Origin: Actinophytocola oryzae
GTDB taxonomy: Bacteria > Actinomycetota > Actinomycetes > Mycobacteriales > Pseudonocardiaceae
NCBI RefSeq assembly: GCF_004364325.1
Contig: NZ_SOCP01000004.1
Span: 62,001-126,000, forward strand
Reading direction: 5' to 3'
Length of the DNA stretch: 64,000 nucleotides
The position numbers and the translations under genes are program-made. Every line of letters starts with the position of its first letter. Position 1 is the stretch's first letter. This document shows positions 39,463 to 47,101 of the stretch, piece by piece. A model generated the notes under the pieces. The model was not told where the DNA came from and made no database searches. It was given only the letters and a program-made list of their open reading frames with translations.

Positions 39463-39921
39463 GTGGGCAGGTTCGGCACCGTGGTCCTCGCCGCGTTCCT
39501 CCTCGGCCCGTCGGCCGCGACGCCGACGGGTCTCGCGTTCGACCTGCCGCCGCCCCTCGCGTTCCTCGCCGTCTTCGCCGGGGTGACGTCCTCGTTCGCG
39601 GTCGCGCTGTTCGCCATGGAGCGGCTGCGCGCGTTCTGGCGCGCGCGACGGCCCGTACGCGTCCCCGAGGTGACCTCACGACGTGCCGAGCGGCGCGGCC
39701 GTACGGCCCGCCGTGCGCACGCGGTGCTCGACCGGTTCGGTCCGGTCGGTCTCGGCCTGGTCGGGCCTGCCGTGTTCGGCACGTGGGTGTCGGCGGCGGT
39801 GGGTACCGCGGTCGGCATGGCCAGATGGCGCCTGTTCACGTGGCTCGTCATCGGCGCAGGGCTCTGGACCGGCGTCCTGGTGGTGGCCTCGGACTCCGTG
39901 CTCCGCTGGCTCTTCGGCTGA
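39463..39921 (+). CDS. Small membrane protein, similar to small multidrug-export proteins
   Basis: 152 residues, GTG after GAGGAGG. Two hydrophobic helices (about 5-60), a basic cytoplasmic stretch (RLRAFWRARRPVR to RRAERRGRTARRAHAVLD), then a C-terminal half with FGPVGLGLVGPAVFGTWVSA and two more helices. The re-entrant G-x-G-x4-P-x2-G pattern resembles Sm_multidrug_ex/DedA-like proteins. Function in this locus is unknown; it may protect the producer or assist export. The assignment is from pattern only. Confidence 0.5.
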   Translation: MGRFGTVVLAAFLLGPSAATPTGLAFDLPPPLAFLAVFAGVTSSFAVALFAMERLRAFWRARRPVRVPEVTSRRAERRGRTARRAHAVLDRFGPVGLGLVGPAVFGTWVSAAVGTAVGMARWRLFTWLVIGAGLWTGVLVVASDSVLRWLFG

Positions 39922-39987
39922 GCGGCCGGTCGGCGTGGTCCAGTAGAACGTCCTACCCCCGTGTAGTCAAGCGGTACTCAAGCCAAC

Positions 39988-40024
39988 GTGAGCGATTCAC
40001 GAGGCGGTAGTGAGCAATCCTTGA
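39988..40024 (+). promoter_or_regulatory. Candidate operator: GTGAGCGATTCAC plus GTGAGCAATCCT, copy 2
   Basis: Nearly the same 37 bases as at 15388-15424, with the two GTGA boxes again 22 bp apart. It lies 110-145 bp before the small peptide gene that opens the azole-peptide operon, a suitable place for an activator such as a SARP. Confidence 0.55.
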
Positions 40025-40077
40025 GTAGACGGTGACCTGCTGCCTTGTTTCAAACCCCCCGGATGGCGCAAATTTGT

Positions 40078-40131
40078 GGGGAGCGAAAAGCTCCCACTCC
40101 GCCCCACCGGAGTGGTTGCAAGGAGGCTCCC
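40078..40131 (+). promoter_or_regulatory. Structured leader RNA with alternative hairpins over the ribosome site
   Basis: GGGAGC-GAAAA-GCTCCC forms a first hairpin (40079-40095). The CCACTCCG that overlaps its 3' arm can instead pair with CGGAGTGG (stem 40094-40115). A second GCTCCC (40126-40131) sits between the AAGGAGG ribosome site and the ATG and can pair with the freed first GGGAGC. The arms are thus mutually exclusive, as in an attenuator of translation. Confidence 0.45.
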
Positions 40132-40332
40132 ATGACCACCACCATGTGTGAGGTTCCAGGCAGTGACTTCGACAGCGTCCTCCGGGACGGGGCAAGGTCG
40201 AACCCGCCAGGACCCACTACCACCGGCAGTACTCCCATGATGACCGGCACTGTGCTGGCGCGAGTCACGACGGGGACCCACCGACGGGTCGCCCGCGAGA
40301 CCACCGCCGTCCTCACGGTGACCGAGAGCTGA
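40132..40332 (+). CDS. Thr-rich 66-residue peptide of unknown function
   Basis: ATG six bases after AAGGAGG. The sequence begins MTTTMCEVPGSDFDSVLRDG and continues with many threonines (PTTTGSTPMMTGTV, then RETTAVLTVTES). There is no signal peptide or membrane segment and only one cysteine. It opens the operon that contains the IPP-isomerase-like protein, the azole-peptide precursor and the YcaO enzyme, and it has the strongest ribosome site among them. It could be a second modified peptide precursor (leader near VPGSDFDSVLRDG, Thr-rich core), but I recognise no family and the role is inference. Confidence 0.55.
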   Translation: MTTTMCEVPGSDFDSVLRDGARSNPPGPTTTGSTPMMTGTVLARVTTGTHRRVARETTAVLTVTES

Positions 40333-40345
40333 CCGGGATGTCGCC

Positions 40346-40843
40346 ATGTCGGAAGCGGACTTAGACCACGTCACCGCGTTCTCCTGCTACCTGTTCACCA
40401 GCGACGGACGGTTGCTGCTGACCATGCGGGGGCACGCCAAGAAAGCCTGGCCCGGTATCTGGGCCAACTCCTGCTACGGGCATCCGGCCCCCGGCGAATC
40501 CCTTCCCGAAGCCGTGTCCCGCACACTGCGGGACGAGCTGGGGATCTCGTCTGCGGCCGAGCTGATCCTGCCGACTTCCCGACAAGGGATGCGGGCGGAC
40601 GGCGAGCTCACCGGCGAGCTGTGCCCAGTCTTCCGGGTGGTCACCGACGAACCACCGTGTCCGGACCCCGTCGAGGTCGGTGACTTCGAATGGGTCGGAT
40701 GGCCGGAGTTCGTCTACGCCGTGGCGACCGGCGACATCACCGTCTCACCGTGGTGCCGCCCGCAGGTCGCCGAACTGAGTGCGCTCGGGGACGACCCGGC
40801 CGAATGGCCCGTCGCCGACGTCGAGTTCCCGACCGCCGCCTGA
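40346..40843 (+). CDS. Degenerate type 1 isopentenyl-diphosphate isomerase-like Nudix protein
   Basis: 165 residues. The fold markers are those of IDI type 1: AFSCYLFTSDGRLLLTMRGH, KKAWPGIWANSCYGHPAPGE, and ELCPVFRV. The catalytic Cys that precedes GHP in active enzymes is Tyr44 here (NSCYGHP, with a Cys one place earlier), the two N-terminal metal histidines fall in a segment that is missing, and one of the two glutamates before CPVF is Thr. Isomerase activity is therefore unlikely. A TTA codon is at codon 6. No other isoprenoid gene is nearby. It may serve as a Nudix-like binding or hydrolase protein for the azole-peptide pathway; its task is unknown. Confidence 0.75.
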   Translation: MSEADLDHVTAFSCYLFTSDGRLLLTMRGHAKKAWPGIWANSCYGHPAPGESLPEAVSRTLRDELGISSAAELILPTSRQGMRADGELTGELCPVFRVVTDEPPCPDPVEVGDFEWVGWPEFVYAVATGDITVSPWCRPQVAELSALGDDPAEWPVADVEFPTAA

Positions 40844-40980
40844 GTGCTGCGGTCGACCAGAGAAAGTGTTCGAGACGTTCCGAGGGGCTGCTCGGCTGCT
40901 CGGAATGTGCCTGACTTTCCCGGCTCCGGGAAATTATTTCACATTTTCGCAGAATCCCCGACCCACAGCGGAGTAAAATC

Positions 40981-41190
40981 ATGAACATCACCCTGCAGGA
41001 AACCGTCCAGAATACCCTTCCCGGCAACGACGTCAACGTCCTCTTAACCGGGCTCGGCTTCGGTGCCGACCTGCTCGACATCGAGCTGGCCATCGACGAG
41101 TTCGACCAGTGGACCAACCCGCGCAACGCCGCGCTGATCCCGAGCTCCGGCATCTGCACCGGCACGGACTCACTCGAGCGAGTCGCGTGA
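40981..41190 (+). CDS. Azole-peptide (LAP/TOMM) precursor
   Basis: 69 residues. An acidic, hydrophobic leader (LLDIELAIDEFDQW in the middle) precedes a short C-terminal region NAALIPSSGICTGTDSLERV with three Ser, one Cys and two Thr, the residues a YcaO cyclodehydratase converts to oxazolines and thiazolines. The stop overlaps the YcaO start (TGATG), which couples the two. A TTA leucine codon lies at 41044-41046, so production may depend on the rare tRNA. There is no standard cleavage motif; a proline (IPSSG) precedes the likely core. The identification rests on context and composition. Confidence 0.7.
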   Translation: MNITLQETVQNTLPGNDVNVLLTGLGFGADLLDIELAIDEFDQWTNPRNAALIPSSGICTGTDSLERVA

Positions 41191-43472
41191 TGAACGCGGG
41201 GACCGTGGCAGCGCCGCTCGTCGGCTTCAAGCGACACCTTCGTGCGGAGGTGTCGGCAGGCGAAGGAACCTACCTGTTCGCCGAGAACGGCGTGACGGTG
41301 CTCAAGGGTGCCAACGTCGAAGCCCTGGCCGCGCTGCTCGACGGTACCCGCGACATCGCGACCCTTCTGGGCGCCATGCCAGGGGGCATGACGCCACAGC
41401 AGGTCGCCGGGCTCATCCGGCGACTGGCCGACGCCGGGCTGGTCGCGCTGCGGCCCCCGGTGGACCACTCGGTCGACGAGCACACGCTCGCCTACTGGGA
41501 GGCCATCGGGGTCGACTCGACCACCGCCGTCGCCAACACGTCCGCGCAGACCCTCCGGGTGATGACGGTGGGCGACGTGGACGTACAACCGGCACTGGCG
41601 GCTGTGCGGGCCGCCGGTCTGACCGTGGCCGCCGAGCACGATCCCTGCTCGGCGCCCGCGCTCTCGGTCGTCCTGTGCGACGACTACCTCAACCCGGAGC
41701 TGGCCGAGATCGACGCCATGCACCGGGCACAGGGACTGCCCTGGCTGCTCGCGAAGCCGGTCGGTGTCAAGGTCTGGCTCGGCCCGGTGTTCCAGCCGGC
41801 CGAGCCGGGCTGCTGGCACTGCCTGTCCGTGCGCCTGTGGGGCCACCGCAACGCCGAGGCGGTCGCGCAGAGCACTCTGGGCAGGCGGGGGCCTGCCCAG
41901 AGTCCGGTCGCGTCCATCCCGGCGTTGCGTGCGGCGGCGATGGGGATGATCGCGCTCGAGGCAACTAAGTGGCTCTCCGGCCACCGCCATCCCAACCAGG
42001 GCCAGATCTGGACCTTCGACAGCGTCGAGCTGCGTGGCGAGCCCCACGAGCTCCGCCCCTTCCCGCAGTGCCCCACCTGCGGCGACCCCGACCTCATGCG
42101 GCGCAAGGCACGGCGTCCGGTCGCGTTGGAGTCGCGGCGCAAGGCCTCCTACAGCGGCGGCCACCGCTCGCAGACGCCCGAGCAGGTCCTCGACCGCTAC
42201 CAGCACCTGGTGAGCCCGGTGACCGGTGTGATCAAGGAGATCAGGCGCGACGAGCACGGCCCGGAGTTCTTCAACTCGTTCCGCTCCGGCCCGAACGTCG
42301 CCGCGCGGATGAACAACGTCAGCACGCTGCGCGCCACCATGCGCATCGAGAACGGCGGCAAGGGCGTCACCGCGGTGCACGCGCGGGCGAGCGCGCTCTG
42401 CGAGGCGATCGAACGGTACTCCGGCAACTTCTTCGGCGACGAGCTGCGCGTGCGGGGTAGCCTGCGCTCGCTGGGGGACGACGCCGTTCACCCGAACGCG
42501 TGCCAGCTCTACGACGCTCGGCAGTACGAGTCCCGGTCGGACTGGAACGCCGCGCACGGTCCTTTCCAGCACGTGTCCGCGCCGTTCGACGAGGACGTCG
42601 TCATGGACTGGACACCGGTCTGGTCGCTCTCAGAGCGGCGGCACAAGCTGCTCCCGACCGCCATGCTGTACTTCGGCGCCCCGAACGAGCCCGGCCCGCA
42701 CTACCTGCACGCCGACTCCAACGGCAACGCGGCGGGCAGCAGCGTCGAGGACGCCGTGCTGCAGGGCCTGCTCGAGCTGATCGAGCGCGAGGCGGTCGCG
42801 CTGTGGTGGTACAACCGCACCACCCAGCCCGCCGTCGACCTCGAACGGTTCGACGACCCGTGGCTCGAGGAGCTGCGAGACGTGTACGCGGGCCTTGGCC
42901 GTGAGGTCTGGGTGCTCGACCTGACCTCGGACTTCGGCGTGCCGGTGATGGCCGCGGTGTCCCGCCGGGTCGACCGCGAGAACGAGGAGATCCTGTTCGG
43001 TTTCGGCGCCCACCTCGACCCGCGGCTCGCGCTGCGCCGTGCGCTGACCGAGCTGAACCAGATGATGCCGCAGCTGATCGCGGCCGAACCGGACGGTCGG
43101 TACCGCTGCGAGGACCCGGACATGGTGAACTGGCTGCGTACCGCGACGCTGGCCGAACAGCCCTACCTCGCGCCGGACGCGGACGGTCCCGCGCTCGGTC
43201 CCGAGGACTACGACTACACGCCGAGGAGCGACCTCCTCGAGGACCTCGACGGGCTGCGGGCCAAGGTGGAGGAACTCGGCATGGAGCTGCTGGTGCTCGA
43301 CCAGACGCGACCGGACGTCGAGCTCCCGGTCGTGAAGGTGATCGTGCCCGGCATGCGGCACTTCTGGGCGCGATTCGCGCCCGGTCGGCTGTTCGACGTA
43401 CCCGTGCGTCTCGCCCGATTGGCCCAACCGACGCCTTACAACCAGGTGAATCCCATCCCGATGTTCCTCTGA
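41190..43472 (+). CDS. Fused E1-like / YcaO azoline-forming cyclodehydratase
   Basis: 760 residues. The N-terminal 310 residues hold a leader-binding winged helix (about 20-95) and a ThiF/E1-like region with zinc cysteines (GCWHC, then CPTCGD). From about 330 it is a YcaO domain: KGVTAVHARASALCEAIERY and LLELIEREAVALWWYNRT carry the ATP-Mg glutamates, and the protein ends PYNQVNPIPMFL, the proline-rich C-terminus typical of azoline-forming members. The enzyme uses ATP to activate the backbone amide and cyclise Cys, Ser or Thr. It is coupled to the precursor gene and presumably works with the two SagB dehydrogenases. No dehydratase for thiopeptide-type chemistry is present, so a linear azol(in)e peptide is most likely. 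Confidence 0.92.
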   Translation: MNAGTVAAPLVGFKRHLRAEVSAGEGTYLFAENGVTVLKGANVEALAALLDGTRDIATLLGAMPGGMTPQQVAGLIRRLADAGLVALRPPVDHSVDEHTLAYWEAIGVDSTTAVANTSAQTLRVMTVGDVDVQPALAAVRAAGLTVAAEHDPCSAPALSVVLCDDYLNPELAEIDAMHRAQGLPWLLAKPVGVKVWLGPVFQPAEPGCWHCLSVRLWGHRNAEAVAQSTLGRRGPAQSPVASIPALRAAAMGMIALEATKWLSGHRHPNQGQIWTFDSVELRGEPHELRPFPQCPTCGDPDLMRRKARRPVALESRRKASYSGGHRSQTPEQVLDRYQHLVSPVTGVIKEIRRDEHGPEFFNSFRSGPNVAARMNNVSTLRATMRIENGGKGVTAVHARASALCEAIERYSGNFFGDELRVRGSLRSLGDDAVHPNACQLYDARQYESRSDWNAAHGPFQHVSAPFDEDVVMDWTPVWSLSERRHKLLPTAMLYFGAPNEPGPHYLHADSNGNAAGSSVEDAVLQGLLELIEREAVALWWYNRTTQPAVDLERFDDPWLEELRDVYAGLGREVWVLDLTSDFGVPVMAAVSRRVDRENEEILFGFGAHLDPRLALRRALTELNQMMPQLIAAEPDGRYRCEDPDMVNWLRTATLAEQPYLAPDADGPALGPEDYDYTPRSDLLEDLDGLRAKVEELGMELLVLDQTRPDVELPVVKVIVPGMRHFWARFAPGRLFDVPVRLARLAQPTPYNQVNPIPMFL

Positions 43473-43513
43473 AGCATGACTTGATCGCTGACGGAGGCGA
43501 CATGATCTCTGCA

Positions 43514-43519
43514 TATAAT
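43514..43519 (+). promoter_or_regulatory. TATAAT -10 candidate ahead of the double kinase
   Basis: A perfect TATAAT lies 76 bp before the kinase ATG in otherwise GC-rich DNA, but no good -35 is seen at 17 bp. A 27-codon open frame with GGAGGCGAC (ATG at 43502, stop 43583-43585) overlaps it and ends 10 bases before the kinase start; it may be a leader peptide or chance. Confidence 0.35.
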
Positions 43520-43595
43520 TCAGGCCTTGGAGGACTTGGCGCTCGACCCCGCACTGTGCGCCGAGCGCGGTCGGTGCGGCGATAGCGAGGCGGGC

Positions 43596-45911
43596 ATGAC
43601 GTCGTCGGCTGTGGAGAACCTGGACCGGACAACGGTTCCCGGTCCCGTCGACGACGCCGAGGACCACGGCGCGTTGATCGCGTTGACCCTGGCCAGGGCC
43701 ATCGTCGCGACCGTCTTCTGCGGATTCGGCTCCATCGCGCTGCTGTGGGTGCTGGAAGAGCGGATGAGCGTCGGCGAAATACTGCTGGCGGTCACCTGTC
43801 TCGGCGCTCTGCTCGCGCTGCAGTATTTCTACTTCGGCCGGCCGAGTGTGAACCTGGCGTCACCACAGGCCTACGGAATGTTCGTGTTGCAGGCCCTGCT
43901 GGCGTACCTGCCGGTCATCGTGTTCGGACAGGCGTGGGTCTCCCAGCCGTCGTTCCTCGCGGGCAGCGCCCTGTTGGTGATGCGGTCGTACGTCGCGTGG
44001 CCGGTGTTCACCGCGATCACCATCAGCACCGGCGTCGCGCAGTACTACGTGAGCTCCTCGTCACTCGACGTGGTCTACATCCTCGTGAACACCGGGACCG
44101 CCGGGTTGTTCGTCTACGGCCTGACGCGGTTGGCCCGGCTGGTCACCGCGCTGCACGAGGCCCGTGACGAGCTGGCGAAGACGGAGGTGGCGCACGAACG
44201 CCTGCGGTTCGCCCGTGACCTGCACGACCTGCTCGGCCTGAGCCTGTCGGCCATCGCCCCCAAGGGTGAGCTCGCGTTGCGCCTGGTGCGCAGGAACCCC
44301 GGCCGGGCGGAGCGGGAGCTGTCGGAGATCCTGGAGATCTCCCGCCGCGCGCTCGCCGACGTGCGCTCGATCGCGCGCCTGTACCGCGAGATCTCGCTCA
44401 ACGACGAGACGCAGACCATCCAGCAGATGCTCGCCGCGTCCGATGTGGAGCTGCAGGTCGAGGTGGAGCTGCGGGAGCTGCCGTCGCACATGCGCACGTC
44501 ACTGTCCGCGCTGCTGCGCGAGGGCGTCGCGTACGTGCTGCGCCACCGCGATGTGGAGCACTGCGAGATCGTCCTGCGCCAGGAGGACGGCTTCGTCACG
44601 GTCGAGATCGTCAACGACGAGCCGGGCGAGGTCCCCGACGACGCGAACGACTTCGAGAACCTGCAGACCATGGTGTCCCGCATGGCGGGCAGGCTGTCGG
44701 TGGAGGTGGATGCCGGCGGGCGACTACGCCTGCACGTCCGCCTTCCGGTGACGGCCAGGTCGCCGGAAGGCACGCACGCCGCCGCCGACCAGCCGCGCAG
44801 GTCCATGCCGGAGGTGGCGACCAAGCTGGCCGGCGGCCTCGTCGTCGCCGTGCTCTGTGGCCTGTTCCTCCAGGCCGTGATGCGGTTGATGTTCGTCGAC
44901 CAGGACGTGCGCCACGTCGCGATCGGCTCCGCGTACCTGCTGGCGTCCCTGGTGTTGCAGCTGGCGTACTTCAGCAGGCCGGGCGTGCGCCTGCACTCCC
45001 CGACGGGATACCTGTTGCTCGGCCTGCAGGCGCTGCTGGTCGGCCTGCCGTGGTTGCAGTTCAACGAGTCGTGGACCGGTCTTCCCGGGTTCCTCGCGGG
45101 AAGCGCGCTGCTGGTACTGCGCCCCGCGCTGGGGTGGACGGTCTTCGCGGTCGTGACGGGCGCGGTGGCGTGGACGCAGATCGGTTCCGGCACGCTGCTT
45201 CCCAGCGCGCTCGGGCAGATCTTCGTCCAGGTGGACCTCGCGCTGGTGACCTATGGTCTGACGTGGATGGCCCGCACGGTCCGCCAGCTGCGGGCGGCGC
45301 GCCAGGAGCTGGCCGAGGTGGCGCTCGCGGAGACCCGGCTGCGCTTCGCGCGGGACCTGCACGACCTGCTCGGCCTGAGCCTTTCGGCGATCACGCTGAA
45401 GAGCGAGCTGGCGTACCGGTTGATCCTGCTGGACCCGAAACGCGCCGGTGTCGAGCTGGCGGAGGTCCTGGAGATCTCCAGACACGCGCTGGCGGACGTG
45501 CGCTCGGTGGCGAGCGGCTACCACGAGATGTCGCTGGAAGAGGAGTGCCGGACCGCCGAGTCCCTGCTGACCACCGCGGGGCTCGCGGTGCGCATGGACG
45601 TCGCGTACGAGGAGCTGCCGCCCGAGGTGAGCACGGTGCTCGCGACGGTGTTGCGTGAGGGAGTGACGAACGTCCTGCGGCACAGCAAGGGCGAGTGCTG
45701 CGAGATCAGCATCCGGACACAGGACGACGGCGTGCGCCTCAACGTGGTGAACGACGGCGCCACGCTGCCGTCGGAGCGGGACAAGGACGGTTGGGGCAGC
45801 GGCATCCGCAACATGTCCGACCGCGTCGCGGCCCTCGGTGGCCTGCTGACGGCCCTGTACGAGGGCGACAGCCGTTTCGGCCTGTGCGCGCGAATCCCTA
45901 TCGCCCACTGA
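43596..45911 (+). CDS. Double sensor histidine kinase: two fused kinase modules, the first degenerate
   Basis: 771 residues from ATG, two copies of a membrane-kinase module joined head to tail. Module 1 (1-390): five membrane helices, FARDLHDLLGLSLSAIAPKG (His210), then an ATPase lobe in which the N-box asparagine is lost (EGVAYVLRHRD) and no GxG box is seen. Module 2 (395-771): five helices, FARDLHDLLGLSLSAITLKS (His589), N-box EGVTNVLRHS and G-box GWGSGIRNMSDRVAALGG, all intact. Each half resembles the kinase at 29.9 kb. Module 2 may phosphorylate His210 or serve both sensor inputs, giving a built-in heterodimer. The probable targets are the two NarL-type regulators. A terminator follows. 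Confidence 0.88.
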   Translation: MTSSAVENLDRTTVPGPVDDAEDHGALIALTLARAIVATVFCGFGSIALLWVLEERMSVGEILLAVTCLGALLALQYFYFGRPSVNLASPQAYGMFVLQALLAYLPVIVFGQAWVSQPSFLAGSALLVMRSYVAWPVFTAITISTGVAQYYVSSSSLDVVYILVNTGTAGLFVYGLTRLARLVTALHEARDELAKTEVAHERLRFARDLHDLLGLSLSAIAPKGELALRLVRRNPGRAERELSEILEISRRALADVRSIARLYREISLNDETQTIQQMLAASDVELQVEVELRELPSHMRTSLSALLREGVAYVLRHRDVEHCEIVLRQEDGFVTVEIVNDEPGEVPDDANDFENLQTMVSRMAGRLSVEVDAGGRLRLHVRLPVTARSPEGTHAAADQPRRSMPEVATKLAGGLVVAVLCGLFLQAVMRLMFVDQDVRHVAIGSAYLLASLVLQLAYFSRPGVRLHSPTGYLLLGLQALLVGLPWLQFNESWTGLPGFLAGSALLVLRPALGWTVFAVVTGAVAWTQIGSGTLLPSALGQIFVQVDLALVTYGLTWMARTVRQLRAARQELAEVALAETRLRFARDLHDLLGLSLSAITLKSELAYRLILLDPKRAGVELAEVLEISRHALADVRSVASGYHEMSLEEECRTAESLLTTAGLAVRMDVAYEELPPEVSTVLATVLREGVTNVLRHSKGECCEISIRTQDDGVRLNVVNDGATLPSERDKDGWGSGIRNMSDRVAALGGLLTALYEGDSRFGLCARIPIAH

Positions 45912-45976
45912 CGAAGTTCTTTTCCTGAAAATGTTTCGCGGTGCCCCGCTCACCGTTTCACCCTAACCACTCCAGG

Positions 45977-46016
45977 ACTGTCGCCTGAGCCTTTCATCTG
46001 GCGACAGTGCTTTTTT
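45977..46016 (+). terminator. Rho-independent terminator after the double kinase
   Basis: Perfect 9-bp stem ACTGTCGCC/GGCGACAGT with a 14-base loop, then GC and TTTTTT. Confidence 0.92.
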
Positions 46017-46189
46017 CACGGCCGACCCCGGGACCAGGCTCTTCGTCGACGTTAAAGCGAGAAAACGGGCGCCGGAGAAGGGAAGGCCCGATGGAGCGGG
46101 GGTTCCGCCGGAGTGGTCGGACATGTGATTATGAAACTGTTGCTGGGGGGCGTGAAGAATGCGAGACCACTGTCTAGGGGTGACGTGCG

Positions 46190-46960
46190 ATGAGGTTTCA
46201 CTTACTTGGTTCACTGGAAGTAGTGGACGACGGCGAACAGGTGGAGCTCGGCGGCGGCGTGCAACGCGCCGTTCTCGGCTACCTGCTCCTGCACGCGAAC
46301 CACGTGGTGCCCACCAGTCGCATGCTCCGCGCCCTCTGGGACGAACACGCCCCGCTGACCGCCCGCAAGATGGTGCAGAACGCGGTGTCGGGGATCCGCA
46401 GGACCCTCGCGGCCCACGGTGATGACGCGAGGCTGCACACCCACTCGCCCGGCTACCGCCTGCAGGTCGACCCGGACAACGTGGACATGCACCACTTCCG
46501 CCACCTGGTGGAGCAGGGCCGCACGGCGATCGACGCGGGCTCGGCGCAGCGTGGCGTGGCCCTCCTGCGCGAGGCGCTGGACCTGTGGCGCGGCAGGGCA
46601 CTGGCCGACCTGGTCGAACGCGGCACGATGTGGTCGGAGCTGGCCGCCGTCGAGAACGAGCGCCTACTGGCCCTGGAGGACTGCTTCGACGCCGAGCTGG
46701 CGTGCGGGCACCACCGGGAGATCACACCGGAGCTGGAGATCCTGACGGAGACCGAGCCGCTGCGGGAGCGGCTGTGCCAGCAGTTCATGCTCGCCCTGTA
46801 CCGCTCCGGTCGGCAGGTCGATGCGTTGAAGGTCTACCGCCGGACGCGGATGGCCCTCGTCGACGGCCTCGGCATCGAACCGGGCCGCGAGCTGCAACAG
46901 CTCCAACACCTGATCCTGGAGCACGACTCGTCGATCCAGGCCCCGATGCTGGTCGCCTGA
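46190..46960 (+). CDS. SARP-family transcriptional activator (third of three)
   Basis: 256 residues, the same size as the SARP at 14.5 kb and clearly its paralogue: TARKMVQNAVSGIRR in the winged helix, ELAAVENERLLALEDCFDAE and GLGIEPGRELQQLQHLILEH in the activation domain. Codon 5 is TTA (46202-46204), the classical place for developmental control of pathway activators through the rare leucyl tRNA. It stands alone between a terminator and an array of palindromic repeats, so it probably acts in trans on the azole-peptide or metallophore operons. Confidence 0.9.
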   Translation: MRFHLLGSLEVVDDGEQVELGGGVQRAVLGYLLLHANHVVPTSRMLRALWDEHAPLTARKMVQNAVSGIRRTLAAHGDDARLHTHSPGYRLQVDPDNVDMHHFRHLVEQGRTAIDAGSAQRGVALLREALDLWRGRALADLVERGTMWSELAAVENERLLALEDCFDAELACGHHREITPELEILTETEPLRERLCQQFMLALYRSGRQVDALKVYRRTRMALVDGLGIEPGRELQQLQHLILEHDSSIQAPMLVA

Positions 46961-46975
46961 CGCCCTCGCCCAACG

Positions 46976-47095
46976 TACTGAAGGCGTCCTTCGTAACGCT
47001 GGGGGCACTGAAGGCGTCCTTCGTAACGCTGGGGGTACTGAAGGCGTCCTTCGTAACGCTGGGCGTACTGAAGGCGTCCTTCAGTACGGTCGGGC
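46976..47095. repeat. Four tandem 30-bp repeats with GAAGGCGTCCTTC palindrome
   Basis: Unit ACTGAAGGCGTCCTTCGTAA followed by CGCTGGGGGT, repeated exactly every 30 bp; the last unit has CAGTACGG instead of GTAACGCT. Each unit holds the GAAGG-CGT-CCTTC palindrome. It lies between the convergent SARP and LytR-type genes, where it could terminate transcription from both sides. A related pair is at 39395-39443. Confidence 0.9.
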
Positions 47096-47101
47096 GACGC
47101 G

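Noticed and set aside
43502..43585. 27-codon frame with a good ribosome site before the double kinase
   Set aside because: It overlaps the TATAAT candidate and has no conserved features; kept only as a comment with that promoter.
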